Shown here: one piece after another, positions 9,554 through 20,576 of the stretch
How positions within the stretch are numbered: the first letter of the stretch is position 1
Layout: each line of letters begins with the position of its first letter
Assembly: GCF_014653195.1 (NCBI RefSeq)
Contig: NZ_BNAH01000007.1
Location: 124,263 to 188,262, forward strand
DNA length: 64,000 nt
Origin: Thalassotalea profundi
GTDB lineage: Bacteria; Pseudomonadota; Gammaproteobacteria; Enterobacterales; Alteromonadaceae
Direction: 5' to 3'
Translations under genes and position numbers: made by a program
Notes under the pieces: model-generated
What the model was told of the DNA's origin: nothing
Databases searched by the model: none
What the model saw: only the letters and a program-made list of their open reading frames with translations

Positions 9554-12500
9554 AAATACTAAGCTTACGTTTTGAAAACATTAACTCACTTAAAGGTGAA
9601 TGGAAAATAGATTTCACACAAAGCCCATTTGATAGCAGCGGGCTATTTGCGATAACAGGGCCAACGGGGGCTGGAAAAACCACTATATTAGATGCAATTT
9701 GCTTAGCCCTTTATCATCAAACACCTCGGTTGACTGTTTCAGATAAGCAAAACCAGTTAATGACTCGACATACTGCTAGTTGTTTAGCCGAAGTTGAGTT
9801 TTACGTTAAAGGACAAGGCTACAGAGCATTTTGGAGTCAACGTAGAGCAAAAGGGAGTTTACAAGGAAACTTACAAAAACCTGTAGCCGAACTTGCAACT
9901 ATTGAAGGTAAAGTGCTCGCCACTAAAGTATCTCAAGTACGTAGTGAGGTAGCTAAAATAACGGGTTTAGATTTTAGTCGTTTTACTAAGTCGATGATGT
10001 TATCTCAAGGGCAGTTTGCTGCGTTTTTAAATGCACCTGCTAATGAGCGTGCAGAACTATTAGAAGAGCTAACAGGTACTGAAATATACGGCACTATTTC
10101 ACAACAAGTATTTCAAAATTATAAAAGCGCCAATGAAGCACTTAATTTATTACGAGCACAAAGCCAGGGAGTAAAATTACTCGAAGAAACAGAGCGAGTT
10201 GAATTAACCAATGAACTTTCGTCTATTAGCGATGAAGAAAAAGACTTGTTAAAAAAGCAACAATTATGGCAACAGGCGTTAACATGGAAAATTAATTCTA
10301 ATGAAAACCAGCAACAACTCGATAGTGCTAACCATCGATTACACTTAATTGAGCAAAAAGAAACAGAGTCAAAGTTAGATTTTGACTTACTTGAACGCTC
10401 AAAGCCAGCTGAAAAAATTCGCCGTAGCTATGAAATTTATCAGGAAAAACGTCTGCAACGTCAGAAACGTTTAAGTGAGCAAGAACTGCTTATAAATGCT
10501 TGTAACCAAGATAAAAAAACAGCAGATGAGCTAACTCATACGTTGGCGGTTTTTGATCAAAATATAAAACAACAAGAGCAGATAAATACTGATATTGAAA
10601 ATATCATAATAGAGCAGGTTATTCCTTTAGACGGCAAAATTAACGATCTTCATAAACAACTAGCATTATTAAAAGATAAACAGACTAAACAGATAGAAGT
10701 TAAAGAAGTTCTAGATAACTGCATCAAAAATAAGTCTGACACCCACAAACGATTGGAAGATAAACTTGCATACCAAAAAACCTATCTCCAACAGAATTCA
10801 TTTGTGAGTTTGTTGCCGGAAAAGTTACCTCTTTGGCAAAATCAGTATCAGTATTTGTTTAAGCAACATAATGAGATTCAACAGCTTGAACAAAATACTA
10901 TACAGTTTAAACAAAAAGAAACGACGTTAATTAATGATTTAGCACACAAACAACATACACACGCAAAATTAATAGCAGAATATGAGAAAAATACGGAACA
11001 AGTTTCCGACTTAACTGATAGTAAAGCAAGATTACTGCGTGAATATAACTTGGAAAATGAACAAGCACTGAGTAATCAGTTAAATGAAATGCAAGGACAA
11101 TATTCAGTACAAGTTCAATTACTTGAAATATCACGTCGATATTCTCAAATACACGGTGAGGTTATTCAACTTACTGAAAAAATAACGAAACAAGAGCAAC
11201 AAATAGCAATAGTTGATATCGATGTTGCGAAACTAAGAACTCAGTATCGAGAGGCTCAGCAACAACGTGATGATGTCGCTTTAATTATTGAACAACAAAA
11301 ATTAATTTTATCTTTAGTTGAACACAGAAAAGAGCTGAAACCTGAGCATGCATGCCCACTATGCGGTTCATTAGAACATCCTGCTATTACTGAATATGAA
11401 CAATTAGGTGAACAAGATCAAAGTGAGCATCAACAACGCTTAAGTCAACTCAATAACAGTTTGTCTGATTTAGAGCTTCAAGGAAAATCAGCAAGTACAC
11501 TATTAACAAAACTAACAACTGAGTTGGCTCAATGGCAACAGCAAAGCAAAGATAAACAGCAAGAATTAGAGCAGTTGGTAGGCAAATGGCAAGTTCAACA
11601 GGCAAATTTAACTATTGATGTCGATATTTTACAATTGACGGAAATTGAAACTAACTTTGCTCAAAATCAGTGTATTTTCGATAAATTACAAACCCTTTAT
11701 CAAGATCTACAGAAAATTAATGCCGAAATATTGCAAGTACAAAATATTCTTAATGAAAATGATAAAAACGTATCTGGTAGTCAAAATAGTATTAAGGAAA
11801 TAGAAACGCTATTACAGGTTAATAAACAAAATTGTGATTCAATTGCTGAGCAACAAGAAACCTTACACGCAAACATAAAAGAGCAATTACGATTATTGTC
11901 ATCAGAAGTAGGGCTGGTATTAACAACAGAAAGTAATATTTTTCAAGATGAAAGTACGTTAGTAAGCCAGGAGGTATTTGAGCAATGGCATCAAGAAAAT
12001 AAACAGCGAGTTTCAGCCTATCAAGAAATACTAAGGGAACAGGAGCAGCATAAAACTGAACTGACGGCAATTGAACAACAATTAGCTGTTGATCAATCTC
12101 AACAGAATCAATATCAGTTGGAACTTACTGAAATATTAACACAATTAGATTTATTAGCGCTTGAATTAAAAAGCGCAGAACAGCAAAGATATAATATTTT
12201 TGGACATCAAGATGTATCTCAAGTACGAAAAAATATTATTAATGAAGAAAAAACAGCAATTGCTGAACGAGAAATTTTAGAAAAAAACTATCAACAAGCA
12301 ATACAAAAAGTACAACATCACCAAGGGCAATTGACGAGTATTGACCAGCAATTAGCACTTTTAATTCCAGAACTTGAAGATACTGAAAATACGTGGAATG
12401 AAGCATTAACCAATAGTGGCTTTTTGACAGAAAGTGACTTTTTAAAGGCACTTTTACCTGTAGAGCAACAAGAGAGTATCAAATTCAGAGTTGAGGAATT

Positions 12501-13284
12501 AGCAAGAGATAAAGACAGAACTCTTTCATTAATAGAGCAATATACTCAACAATCAAATAAATTAGAGCTACAACAAAAACAACTTAAAAATAGCGGGGTT
12601 GTTGATTTTGATATTGATAAATTGAAGCTGGCATTGAATGACATTACAGAAAAGCTAAAGCAATGCCAAATTAAACAAGGGCGATTATCTCAAACGTTAA
12701 GTTACGATGAAAAACAAAAAGAACAACAAAAATCCTTAATTTCTAAAATTAGCGAACAGCAAGTTATTGTTGATGATCTGGCACATTTATCTGGATTAAT
12801 AGGTTCAGCAGATGGGGCTAAGTTTAGAAAGTTTGCTCAGGGACTGACTTTGTCGCACTTAGTTTACCTAGCTAATAAACATTTAGAACGATTATATGGC
12901 CGTTATCAGTTACAAAGTCAGTTGTCAGATGCGTTAACTCTTGAGGTGTTAGATACTTGGCAAGCTGATGTAGTCCGAGAGACTAAAACTTTATCGGGCG
13001 GTGAAAGCTTTTTAGTTAGCTTAGCGTTAGCGTTAGCACTTTCTGATTTGGTTAGTGCTAAAACAAGTATTGATTCATTATTTTTAGATGAAGGTTTTGG
13101 CACGTTAGATAATGACACGCTAGAAGTGGCGCTAGATGCTCTTGATAATTTAAATGCTACAGGAAAAATGATAGGTGTTATTAGTCATGTTGATACATTA
13201 AAAGATCGAATTGCGGTACAAATTAAAGTGAAAAAATGTAGCGGGCTTGGCGTTAGCGAATTGGAAGCTTGTTACAAGGTATAA
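9550..13284 (+). CDS. sbcC: Exonuclease subunit SbcC (Rad50-type SMC ATPase)
   Basis: 1244-residue ATPase partner of SbcD. The N-terminal lobe has Walker [10 protein letters not shown] near residue 37. Two long Gln/Glu-rich coiled coils (about 190-560 and 650-1050) flank a zinc hook with CPLC (Cys602 and Cys605). The C-terminal lobe has the ABC signature LSGGESF and Walker [12 protein letters not shown]. Start is GTG at 9550 inside the sbcD stop (GTGA), and the sequence begins [16 protein letters not shown] as expected for the family. Slightly longer than E. coli SbcC, as is common in this order. No defect seen. Confidence 0.96.
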   Translation: MKILSLRFENINSLKGEWKIDFTQSPFDSSGLFAITGPTGAGKTTILDAICLALYHQTPRLTVSDKQNQLMTRHTASCLAEVEFYVKGQGYRAFWSQRRAKGSLQGNLQKPVAELATIEGKVLATKVSQVRSEVAKITGLDFSRFTKSMMLSQGQFAAFLNAPANERAELLEELTGTEIYGTISQQVFQNYKSANEALNLLRAQSQGVKLLEETERVELTNELSSISDEEKDLLKKQQLWQQALTWKINSNENQQQLDSANHRLHLIEQKETESKLDFDLLERSKPAEKIRRSYEIYQEKRLQRQKRLSEQELLINACNQDKKTADELTHTLAVFDQNIKQQEQINTDIENIIIEQVIPLDGKINDLHKQLALLKDKQTKQIEVKEVLDNCIKNKSDTHKRLEDKLAYQKTYLQQNSFVSLLPEKLPLWQNQYQYLFKQHNEIQQLEQNTIQFKQKETTLINDLAHKQHTHAKLIAEYEKNTEQVSDLTDSKARLLREYNLENEQALSNQLNEMQGQYSVQVQLLEISRRYSQIHGEVIQLTEKITKQEQQIAIVDIDVAKLRTQYREAQQQRDDVALIIEQQKLILSLVEHRKELKPEHACPLCGSLEHPAITEYEQLGEQDQSEHQQRLSQLNNSLSDLELQGKSASTLLTKLTTELAQWQQQSKDKQQELEQLVGKWQVQQANLTIDVDILQLTEIETNFAQNQCIFDKLQTLYQDLQKINAEILQVQNILNENDKNVSGSQNSIKEIETLLQVNKQNCDSIAEQQETLHANIKEQLRLLSSEVGLVLTTESNIFQDESTLVSQEVFEQWHQENKQRVSAYQEILREQEQHKTELTAIEQQLAVDQSQQNQYQLELTEILTQLDLLALELKSAEQQRYNIFGHQDVSQVRKNIINEEKTAIAEREILEKNYQQAIQKVQHHQGQLTSIDQQLALLIPELEDTENTWNEALTNSGFLTESDFLKALLPVEQQESIKFRVEELARDKDRTLSLIEQYTQQSNKLELQQKQLKNSGVVDFDIDKLKLALNDITEKLKQCQIKQGRLSQTLSYDEKQKEQQKSLISKISEQQVIVDDLAHLSGLIGSADGAKFRKFAQGLTLSHLVYLANKHLERLYGRYQLQSQLSDALTLEVLDTWQADVVRETKTLSGGESFLVSLALALALSDLVSAKTSIDSLFLDEGFGTLDNDTLEVALDALDNLNATGKMIGVISHVDTLKDRIAVQIKVKKCSGLGVSELEACYKV

Positions 13285-13429
13285 ACTTTATTTTGGTTTA
13301 TTGTCATCAATTAGCTTTCTGTAATAAGCATATATTTAATTAATACTGGAATTACTTTGGGTTTTAGATTAAAAACTCTAAAATGATTATCGAACGATAT
13401 AACAATAACTTAATCCATAAGAAGTGAAA

Positions 13430-14983
13430 ATGTTGAGTAATTCAAATATAAGAAAGCCGCTATCATTTTTTGTTGGAATGTTAGTTAGTTTAATTGTTAT
13501 TTATGTTTTATATTCCAGCTTTTTAATAAATAAACTGACTTTAGTGGGAGAGCGCTTATTTCTCGATCTAGAAAACACCATATCGCAAAGCTATAACGTA
13601 GTAGATAGGTTGAATAACCTGGGCTTTAGCCAATGTTCAAAGGCTAACTTATTTAATATGAGGAAGGAACAATTTAATTCCAATGATATTAAAGATATTG
13701 GCTTTTTTAAAGATGGATTTTTAGTATGTACAACTGGGGCCGGTATATTAGAAAAACCAATCAAAGAGTCTGAACCTAACCTTATTATTAATGGTTATAG
13801 TATTTGGGTTAATAAAGCATTAAAAACTTTTGAGAGTAAAATTTCTGGCGTACTTATTCAAAAAGGAAATTACAATGTTGTACTTTCTTTTGAAGGAATA
13901 CTAAAAGAACATGATAAAAATATTCAATATCAGATAGTTGCTAGAAAAAATGGCCAAATCTCCCACTTATATGGGGTTAATAATTTATTTCAAAATAATG
14001 CAAACAGTACTGAAGTTGTAACAAGCTCAGGATTCTTATCTCATTCAATCGAATTATGCGGCAATCAAGGTAATGTTTGTCTTGCTGTTTCACAGCGTAA
14101 CTATATTGAGTTTAATGATGTTCCAAGCTTATTTATATTTCTTGTTATCATCATCATGTTTTTCTCAGGTGTTTCAAGTATTCATTTGTTTGAGCTTTAT
14201 TATCAATACCTTCGTAGTACAAAAAGGCGTGTGAGAAGGGGCATTAAAAACAACCGCTTTATTCCATACTATCAAGCTATTATTGAATTGAAGAGTGGTA
14301 AAGTGATTGGTTGTGAATTACTGGCCCGTTTTGAAGATAATATGGGCGCATTATATCCTGATGAGTTTATTCCTGTCGTAAGTGATTTAAATAAGTCTTG
14401 GGAGATGACAGAATGTCTAATTAACAAGAGTTTGGAGGATTTCAAATTACTTACTAGTAAAGACGGGCCATTTTATCTTTCGATAAATATTTTTCCTAAA
14501 GATGTCAATAATGGCAATATTTTAAAAAGTTCAAATTTGTTAGGCGATATCAATAAAAATTTACAAATTTGTTTTGAAATTACTGAAGATGAAGAGCTTA
14601 ATTTTAGTGGCTTAGATAAAGTGTTAAATTTATTGGGAGAAAATAATATTAAAGTATCGATAGATGACTTTGGTACCGGTTATTCTAATTTATCACAGCT
14701 AAAATTGTTAAAAATTGATACGTTAAAGATAGATAAGTCATTTATTGATGAAGTTGAAACAGGTTCGATACGATCTACATTAATTCCAAATATTGTTGCA
14801 ATAGCAAATAAACTTAATGCCAATATAATTGCAGAAGGTGTTGAAAACCAACTGCAAGTTGATGAATTAATGAAAATGAATATAGAGTTTTGCCAAGGTT
14901 GGCATTACGTGAAAGCACTACCAATCAAAGACTTTAAAACCTATTTATTGGTTAATAGCAAGTTTGACTTTTTTAAAAGGTAA
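13430..14983 (+). CDS. CSS-motif cyclic-di-GMP phosphodiesterase (EAL domain)
   Basis: 517-residue inner-membrane c-di-GMP phosphodiesterase of the PdeC/PdeN-like type. Order: transmembrane helix at about 12-32, periplasmic CSS-motif sensor (about 35-230; Cys in FSQCSKAN and LVCTTG), second helix at about 235-258, then an EAL domain (about 270-515). The catalytic set appears intact: the EAL motif reads ELL in GCELLARF, followed by Asn in LSINIF, Glu in CFEITEDEE, DDFGTGYSNL, KIDKSFI and the Glu of IAEGVEN. In E. coli relatives the periplasmic cysteines respond to DsbA/DsbB redox state, which may apply here. I prefer ATG 13430; GTG 13424 is also possible. Transcribed alone. Confidence 0.88.
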   Translation: MLSNSNIRKPLSFFVGMLVSLIVIYVLYSSFLINKLTLVGERLFLDLENTISQSYNVVDRLNNLGFSQCSKANLFNMRKEQFNSNDIKDIGFFKDGFLVCTTGAGILEKPIKESEPNLIINGYSIWVNKALKTFESKISGVLIQKGNYNVVLSFEGILKEHDKNIQYQIVARKNGQISHLYGVNNLFQNNANSTEVVTSSGFLSHSIELCGNQGNVCLAVSQRNYIEFNDVPSLFIFLVIIIMFFSGVSSIHLFELYYQYLRSTKRRVRRGIKNNRFIPYYQAIIELKSGKVIGCELLARFEDNMGALYPDEFIPVVSDLNKSWEMTECLINKSLEDFKLLTSKDGPFYLSINIFPKDVNNGNILKSSNLLGDINKNLQICFEITEDEELNFSGLDKVLNLLGENNIKVSIDDFGTGYSNLSQLKLLKIDTLKIDKSFIDEVETGSIRSTLIPNIVAIANKLNANIIAEGVENQLQVDELMKMNIEFCQGWHYVKALPIKDFKTYLLVNSKFDFFKR

Positions 14984-15164
14984 TAACCCCCTTAGGATTT
15001 GATTTTTCTTTCTATTTCGCTTCTATCGCCTAATTAGCGGCTAACTGAACACGTTATACAATCATTAATGTTTATGAGAAAGCATCATAAAAATGGTTTT
15101 TGGTTCGTTTTTTGCATTTGAAAATCTTAACAAGAAATAATGTCAATTTAATGGTGCTTTCATT

Positions 15165-15779
15165 ATGAATACAAGTTCTTCAAAACATTTTACTACAGGT
15201 AAAACTTGTACCATGTGGCAAAAATTTGCCGCAATTTCTCTCTTCCTGATTGCAAATTTAACTACTGTATTTACTGCAAATGCCACTGATTTTTCTTTTA
15301 ATCTACATCAAGGTGATCAATCGGAAATTAAGGGTTTTTCATTTTATGTTGCAGATAATTTCACTAGAAAGAGTAATTTTTATTGGCAACTTGGCTACTC
15401 AAGTTATAAAGATCTTTCTGTAGCATGGAATAACGATGAGCTATTTTTTGATATTAATAATGTTGAGGGGATAGTCAGTTATCGTCATAAGATAAAAAGC
15501 TATAATAAATTTATAAATAGTTTAACGGTTGAATATCAAGTGGGTGCTGCGGTTGTTATGACAGAAAATAAATTTACATGGCCGGAACTACAAGAAGCAA
15601 AATTTTTCTCTGAGAAAGGCGATGTAAATCCTTTAATAGGAATGGCTTTGCATTATAGTTTTTCTCGTAATACCTCTCTTGTCTTTGGTGTTAGGTACCA
15701 ACCAGAAGTGTCTGAATTTGGTGATATGAGTTCAATTTATATTGGTGTTGACCATAAATTTAACCAAGTAGGTTATTAA
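15165..15779 (+). CDS. Exported beta-barrel-like protein of unknown function
   Basis: 204 residues with an export signal; the hydrophobic part WQKFAAISLFLIANLTTVF sits after a rather long N-region from the ATG at 15165. An ATG at 15213 would give a more normal signal peptide, and neither has a strong ribosome binding site. The mature part alternates polar and aromatic residues (SFYVADNF, FYWQLGYSS, LHYSFSRNTSLVFGVRYQPE) and ends in a strand like YIGVDHKFNQVGY, as in small outer-membrane beta barrels. It lies 95 bases before the thrombospondin-repeat gene and could be linked to it. No family name can be given. Confidence 0.6.
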   Translation: MNTSSSKHFTTGKTCTMWQKFAAISLFLIANLTTVFTANATDFSFNLHQGDQSEIKGFSFYVADNFTRKSNFYWQLGYSSYKDLSVAWNNDELFFDINNVEGIVSYRHKIKSYNKFINSLTVEYQVGAAVVMTENKFTWPELQEAKFFSEKGDVNPLIGMALHYSFSRNTSLVFGVRYQPEVSEFGDMSSIYIGVDHKFNQVGY

Positions 15780-15874
15780 CTTTAATTAGCACTATACTTA
15801 TTACAACACTGAATCATCGAGCTTTAGACATCCTCTAATAAGCTTTTATTAAGCCGTTAAGCAGTGGAGATAAA

Positions 15875-18800
15875 ATGGCAACTAAAAAATTCATAGCAAT
15901 TTCTATAACAATGGCTATCTACTTGAGTTCTTCTTCTGCCTATGCAGCTGCGGTAGCAGCATGTCCTGCGCCAGCAATAACGACTGTAGATACTGACGGC
16001 GATGGATATGATGACACCATAGATCTTTTTCCTAACGATCCAACTGAATGGTATGACATTGATTTAGATGGCATAGGCAACAATGCTGATACCGATGACG
16101 ACGGTGATGGTATTCCAGATGTTGCCGACAATAATAATGATGGCGATCCTGTTATTGATTACTATGACCCGTTCCCTGAAATAGCTAGTGAATGGTTAGA
16201 CACCGATGGCGATTGTATTGGTAATTCGGTGGATACTGATGATGATAATGATGGCTTTCTCGACCAAGCCGATGCTTTTCCTTTAAACCCTAACGAATGG
16301 GCCGATACTGATAGTGATCTAATTGGAGACAATTCTGATACTGATGACGATGGTGATTTAGTTATCGACCTTTATGATGCATTTCCTAAAGATCCTAATG
16401 AAAGCAAAGATAATGATGGCGATGGTATTGGTAATAATGCTGATCCTGATGATGATAATGATTTAGTACTCGATAATGATGATGCTTTTCCTTTTGATCC
16501 AAATGAATTTAACGATTTAGATGGTGATGGCATTGGAGATAACTCAGACAGTGATGATGATGGTGATGGCTTTTTAGATAATATTGATGCCTTTCCTACT
16601 GATGCGAATGAATGGTATGACACCGATTTAGACGGTATAGGCAATAATGCTGACGATGATGACGATGGTGATGGTGTATTAGATGCTGTAGATGCATTTC
16701 CATTAAATCCAGCTGAAACAACGGACACCGATGGCGATGGCATTGGCAATAATTCTGATGCGGATGACGATGGCGATGGCATTATTGATATTAATGATGC
16801 TTTTCCGCTAGATGCTAATGACTTTCTTGATACCGATGGCGATGGATTAGGTAATAACGTTGATACCGATGATGATGGTGATGGGATTGAAGATGGCATA
16901 GATGCATTTCCGCTTGATAGTACGGAAACATTAGATACAGATGGTGATGGTATTGGAAATAATACGGATACTGATGACGATGGGGATGGCATTCCTGATG
17001 TGTCTGATCCTGATCCATTAGATATGAATGAAACTACTGATACCGATGGTGATGGCATTGCTAATTTAGCTGACACAGATGATGATAATGATGGCGTACC
17101 AGATAGTTTAGATGCATTTCCTCTTAATGCGTTAGAAAGCACAGATACCGATGGCGATGGTATTGGAAATAATTCAGACGCGGATGATGATAATGATGGT
17201 TTTGTTGATGCTGAAGATGTATTCCCGCTAGATAGTTTTGAATGGCGAGACTTTGACAATGATGGCATTGGTAATAATACCGATCCTGATGATGATAATG
17301 ACGGCGTATTAGATGCTGAAGATGCTTTTCCATTAAATGCGAACGAAAGTGTTGATACCGATGGTGATTTAATTGGCAATAACACTGACAGCGATGATGA
17401 TAATGACGGATTTATTGATGGCAATGATGCCTTCCCACTAGACAGTGCTGAATGGTTAGATACTGACTTTGATGGTATTGGCAATAATACTGATACAGAC
17501 GATGATAACGATGGTGTAATCGATAGCCAAGACGCCTTTCCGTTAAATAGTAGTGAAGCTTACGATTTTGATGGAGATGGCATTGGTGATAATGCTGATA
17601 GTGATGACGACAATGATGGTCATATAGATATTTTAGACGCTTTCCCTAATGATCTTTCTGAGTGGCAAGATACCGATGGCGATGGTATTGGTAATGTACT
17701 TGATACTGATGATGATAATGATGGCGTTTTAGATCACCTTGATTTGTTTCCATTAAACCCTAATGAACAACGTGACGATGATAACGATGGCATAGGTAAC
17801 AATGCAGACAGTGATGATGATAATGATGGCGTACTAGACGTTGATGATGCATTTCCACTTGACCCAATAGAAAGCGTTGACACTGACGGTGACGGTATTG
17901 GTAACGTATACGATACCGATGATGATGGTGATGGTGTTTTAGATTATTTAGATATTTTACCGTTAGACCCTAATGAGTCTATCGATTCAGATAATGATGG
18001 CGTTGGTGATAATGCTGATTTAGATGATGATAATGACGGTATGAGCGATGCTTTTGAAATTGAGTATGGTTTTGATCCGTTCAATGCAGACGATGCTAAT
18101 TTAGATACTGATGAAGATGGTGTTAGTAATGCCACTGAAGAATTAAATCAAACTAATCCTTTAGCTGATGATTATGCACCTGTTATTTCAACTCCAGAAG
18201 TAATGCAAATTAACGCAGTGCATTTATTTACCCAAGTTACCTTAGATCAATTAAGAGATTTCAGTCAGTTAGTGGCTAATGATGCTAAAGATGGCGATGC
18301 ATGCTGTGAAATAACACCTGTAGGCTTACAAAATGATGTGATGAATTTACCGTCAGGTAAAAACACAATTACCTGGCGCGCACAAGACGCTGCAGGTAAT
18401 GTTGCAACAGTAGAACAGGTTATTAATATTTATCCACTAGTGAATGTAGAATTACAACAATTTACAGCTGAGGGGAATTATATACGTGTGCCTGTATATC
18501 TTTCAGGTACTTCTCCTAATTATCCTGTAGTTATACCTTTTGATATTACTGGAACAGTTGATACGTTAGATTATTCAATTAATAGTAGCGCTGTTACTAT
18601 TGAGTCGGGTACAGAAGGGTATATTGATATTTTTATCAAACAAGATTATCAAACAGAAAATGATGAACAGTTAATTTTGACACTAGATAATAATGTTAAT
18701 TTAGGTGCTCAACGAGCACATACAGTGACAATTAGTGACCAAAATTTAGCACCTAATGTTGATTTAACTGTTGTTCAACAGCAACAAGTGACTACGATTG

Positions 18801-19813
18801 CCAAAGATAATGGTGAGGTAGTCATCACATTAATCATCAAGGATGCCAATATTGAAGATGAGCATTTAATTAGCTGGAATATTCCTGAATATGCAAATGC
18901 ACAAGTGAGTGCAAATCAGCTAAAAGTGTATTTGCAAGCTGAAAATATTAACTTGCCAGAAGCTAACGGAGGGTTATTATCTCTGTCAGTAACCGTAACT
19001 GATAATGGTAACGGTGAACTTTCACAGGAGAGCCATTTAAGCATTCCTGTAGTTGATACTTATCCAAGATTATCTGCTACTGATACAGATAGTGATGGTG
19101 TTATAGATAGTGTTGAAGGTTTTACTGATTCTGATAAAGACGGTATCCCTGACTTTATGGATAAATCTACTTTAGGTTATATTCAGCAATTACATGTTAA
19201 TTCATCACTGACCAAGTTAATGGAAACTGAACCAGGTTTAACGATCACATTAGGTAAGTATGCCAAATTACAATTGTCTGATGGTGTGCAATTAACCACA
19301 CAAGAAATAACTAATACACAACTAGTTGAAAGTGATGAATTAACCCATCAAAGTGAATACTTTGATTTTGAAATTCATGATATTAAGCCGTTTGGTCGTT
19401 CTGTTTCCTTTATCATTCCATTGGTAGATGAAATTCCACAATTTGCGACTTATCGTAAGTACAGTGAGGCTAATGGTTGGCAAAATTTTATTGAAGATGC
19501 ACAAAATACTATCTCTTCTGCCATTCAAGTTGAAGGGGTATGTCCACCACTAACGAGTAATTTATATCAAGCTGGTATTAATCAAGGCGATCAGTGTTTA
19601 CTGATAAAAATTGAAGATGGCGGTGTAAATGATGCTGATGGTATTGCAAATGGCACAGTGGTTGATCCTGGGGTTGTAGCAATTATACCCAATAAAGAAA
19701 TTGCTGAACAAACAACACCTGAAACTGAAAGTAGTGGGGGTAGTTTGAACTTATTGGCGTTGTTGTTTTTATGTTTACTTTCAATGACTAAACAAGTATA
19801 TCTGCGTAAGTAA
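15875..19813 (+). CDS. Giant thrombospondin type-3 repeat calcium-binding surface protein with GlyGly-CTERM tail
   Basis: 1312 residues. Signal peptide at about 1-25 (ending SAYA), then 19 Asp-rich units of mostly 35 residues (residues 50-727; consensus DAFPLD..E..DTDGDGIGNN.D.DDD.DG...), each offering Ca2+-binding DxDxDG loops. After that come a thrombospondin/EF-like linker, a HYR/Calx-beta-like region (about 775-930) and a choice-of-anchor-U-type block near the C-terminus (GWQNFIED, CLLIKIEDGGVNDADG). The last 28 residues (SSGGSLNLLALLFLCLLS then basic residues) match the GlyGly-CTERM sorting signal, which is cut by rhombosortase and is usually found on type II secretion substrates. I infer a Ca2+-stiffened cell-surface protein, perhaps an adhesin. 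GTGGAG precedes the ATG, and a strong terminator follows. Confidence 0.85.
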   Translation: MATKKFIAISITMAIYLSSSSAYAAAVAACPAPAITTVDTDGDGYDDTIDLFPNDPTEWYDIDLDGIGNNADTDDDGDGIPDVADNNNDGDPVIDYYDPFPEIASEWLDTDGDCIGNSVDTDDDNDGFLDQADAFPLNPNEWADTDSDLIGDNSDTDDDGDLVIDLYDAFPKDPNESKDNDGDGIGNNADPDDDNDLVLDNDDAFPFDPNEFNDLDGDGIGDNSDSDDDGDGFLDNIDAFPTDANEWYDTDLDGIGNNADDDDDGDGVLDAVDAFPLNPAETTDTDGDGIGNNSDADDDGDGIIDINDAFPLDANDFLDTDGDGLGNNVDTDDDGDGIEDGIDAFPLDSTETLDTDGDGIGNNTDTDDDGDGIPDVSDPDPLDMNETTDTDGDGIANLADTDDDNDGVPDSLDAFPLNALESTDTDGDGIGNNSDADDDNDGFVDAEDVFPLDSFEWRDFDNDGIGNNTDPDDDNDGVLDAEDAFPLNANESVDTDGDLIGNNTDSDDDNDGFIDGNDAFPLDSAEWLDTDFDGIGNNTDTDDDNDGVIDSQDAFPLNSSEAYDFDGDGIGDNADSDDDNDGHIDILDAFPNDLSEWQDTDGDGIGNVLDTDDDNDGVLDHLDLFPLNPNEQRDDDNDGIGNNADSDDDNDGVLDVDDAFPLDPIESVDTDGDGIGNVYDTDDDGDGVLDYLDILPLDPNESIDSDNDGVGDNADLDDDNDGMSDAFEIEYGFDPFNADDANLDTDEDGVSNATEELNQTNPLADDYAPVISTPEVMQINAVHLFTQVTLDQLRDFSQLVANDAKDGDACCEITPVGLQNDVMNLPSGKNTITWRAQDAAGNVATVEQVINIYPLVNVELQQFTAEGNYIRVPVYLSGTSPNYPVVIPFDITGTVDTLDYSINSSAVTIESGTEGYIDIFIKQDYQTENDEQLILTLDNNVNLGAQRAHTVTISDQNLAPNVDLTVVQQQQVTTIAKDNGEVVITLIIKDANIEDEHLISWNIPEYANAQVSANQLKVYLQAENINLPEANGGLLSLSVTVTDNGNGELSQESHLSIPVVDTYPRLSATDTDSDGVIDSVEGFTDSDKDGIPDFMDKSTLGYIQQLHVNSSLTKLMETEPGLTITLGKYAKLQLSDGVQLTTQEITNTQLVESDELTHQSEYFDFEIHDIKPFGRSVSFIIPLVDEIPQFATYRKYSEANGWQNFIEDAQNTISSAIQVEGVCPPLTSNLYQAGINQGDQCLLIKIEDGGVNDADGIANGTVVDPGVVAIIPNKEIAEQTTPETESSGGSLNLLALLFLCLLSMTKQVYLRK
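16022..18055 (+). repeat. 19-unit in-frame tandem repeat, 105 bp per unit (thrombospondin type-3 repeats)
   Basis: Units begin at each D-A-F-P (or D-L-F-P, D-V-F-P, D-I-L-P) and run 35 residues, except the second, which has 13 extra residues in front of D-P-F-P. Codon choice varies from unit to unit (gat/gac and ggt/ggc exchanged freely), so the array is old and under protein-level selection, not a fresh DNA expansion. The repeat creates long spurious antisense reading frames. Confidence 0.9.
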
Positions 19814-19827
19814 GTCTCTGCGATTTT

Positions 19828-19868
19828 AAAAAGTTCAGGTAGTATATTTAAACTACCTGAACTTTTTG
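19828..19868 (+). terminator. Rho-independent terminator of the thrombospondin-repeat gene
   Basis: A perfect 15-bp stem (19828-19842 pairs with 19853-19867; core AGTTCAGGTAG/CTACCTGAACT) with a 10-base loop. A-rich and T-rich ends on both sides mean it could act in both directions, but only the upstream plus-strand gene needs it. Confidence 0.88.
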
Positions 19869-19967
19869 TCGTATAACTGTACGTTAAATTTGACTTAGTT
19901 AATGAAATTAAAGACAGTTGCAGTGTAAAATAGGTGATTACTTTATTTCTATTAATTTATATTGAAT

Positions 19968-20540
19968 ATGTTCGAATTAAAATATCAAACTCCTCCTCAA
20001 TGGGCTGATGCTGTATTAGCTGATTTCGATTCCTTTTTACAAGATCATGCTGCCGCCGAGAAAAAAGCCTCAGGTATGGCGGTTTCTATGTTGTCTCACT
20101 ACCCAGATCGAAAAACGCTTGTCAGAGCAATGACAGATCTTGCTATTGAAGAGTTAATTCATTTCAAACAAGTAATAAAGCTTATGCAGGCCAGAGATAT
20201 TGAAATGTCTAATGACGAAAAAGACATCTACATTAAGGAAATTCGTAAACTTTTTAGACATGGGAAAGACGTATTTTTTCTTGATCGTTTATTAGTCGCT
20301 GGCGTAATAGAAGCTCGTGGTCATGAGCGTTTTGCTTTAGTTGCAGAGGCATTACCAGCAAGTAAAGAAAAAGACTTTTATCACACTATTGCCAAATCAG
20401 AAGAAAAGCATAAAAACTTATTTGTAGAGTTAGCGTTAGAATATTTTAATAAAGATGAAGTGTTTCAGCGTTTAGAAGAGATTTTAGAAGCTGAAGCTGA
20501 AATATGTGCCAAACTGCCTTTTAGAGCGGCTTTACATTAA
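19968..20540 (+). CDS. miaE: tRNA-(ms2io6A37) hydroxylase MiaE
   Basis: 190-residue non-haem diiron monooxygenase that hydroxylates the isopentenyl group of ms2i6A at position 37 of tRNAs reading UNN codons. Ferritin-like helices carry the iron ligands: Glu in EELIHFKQV, Glu in VIEARGHERF and Glu-x-x-His in SEEKHKNLF. The conserved start FELKYQTPPQWADAVL supports ATG 19968; TTG 19962 would only add two residues. The glycosyltransferase-like gene follows after 36 bases and may be cotranscribed. Confidence 0.94.
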   Translation: MFELKYQTPPQWADAVLADFDSFLQDHAAAEKKASGMAVSMLSHYPDRKTLVRAMTDLAIEELIHFKQVIKLMQARDIEMSNDEKDIYIKEIRKLFRHGKDVFFLDRLLVAGVIEARGHERFALVAEALPASKEKDFYHTIAKSEEKHKNLFVELALEYFNKDEVFQRLEEILEAEAEICAKLPFRAALH

Positions 20541-20576
20541 GTGCAGTTTAAAACTTTTTCGACTAAACATGCTTAG

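Noticed and set aside
16372..17484. 370-codon minus-strand reading frame, very Ser-rich, inside the thrombospondin-repeat gene
   Set aside because: It is the mirror of the Asp/Gly-rich 105-bp repeat (gat/ggt codons read backwards give Ser/Pro). No ribosome binding site, and it breaks at the repeat boundaries.
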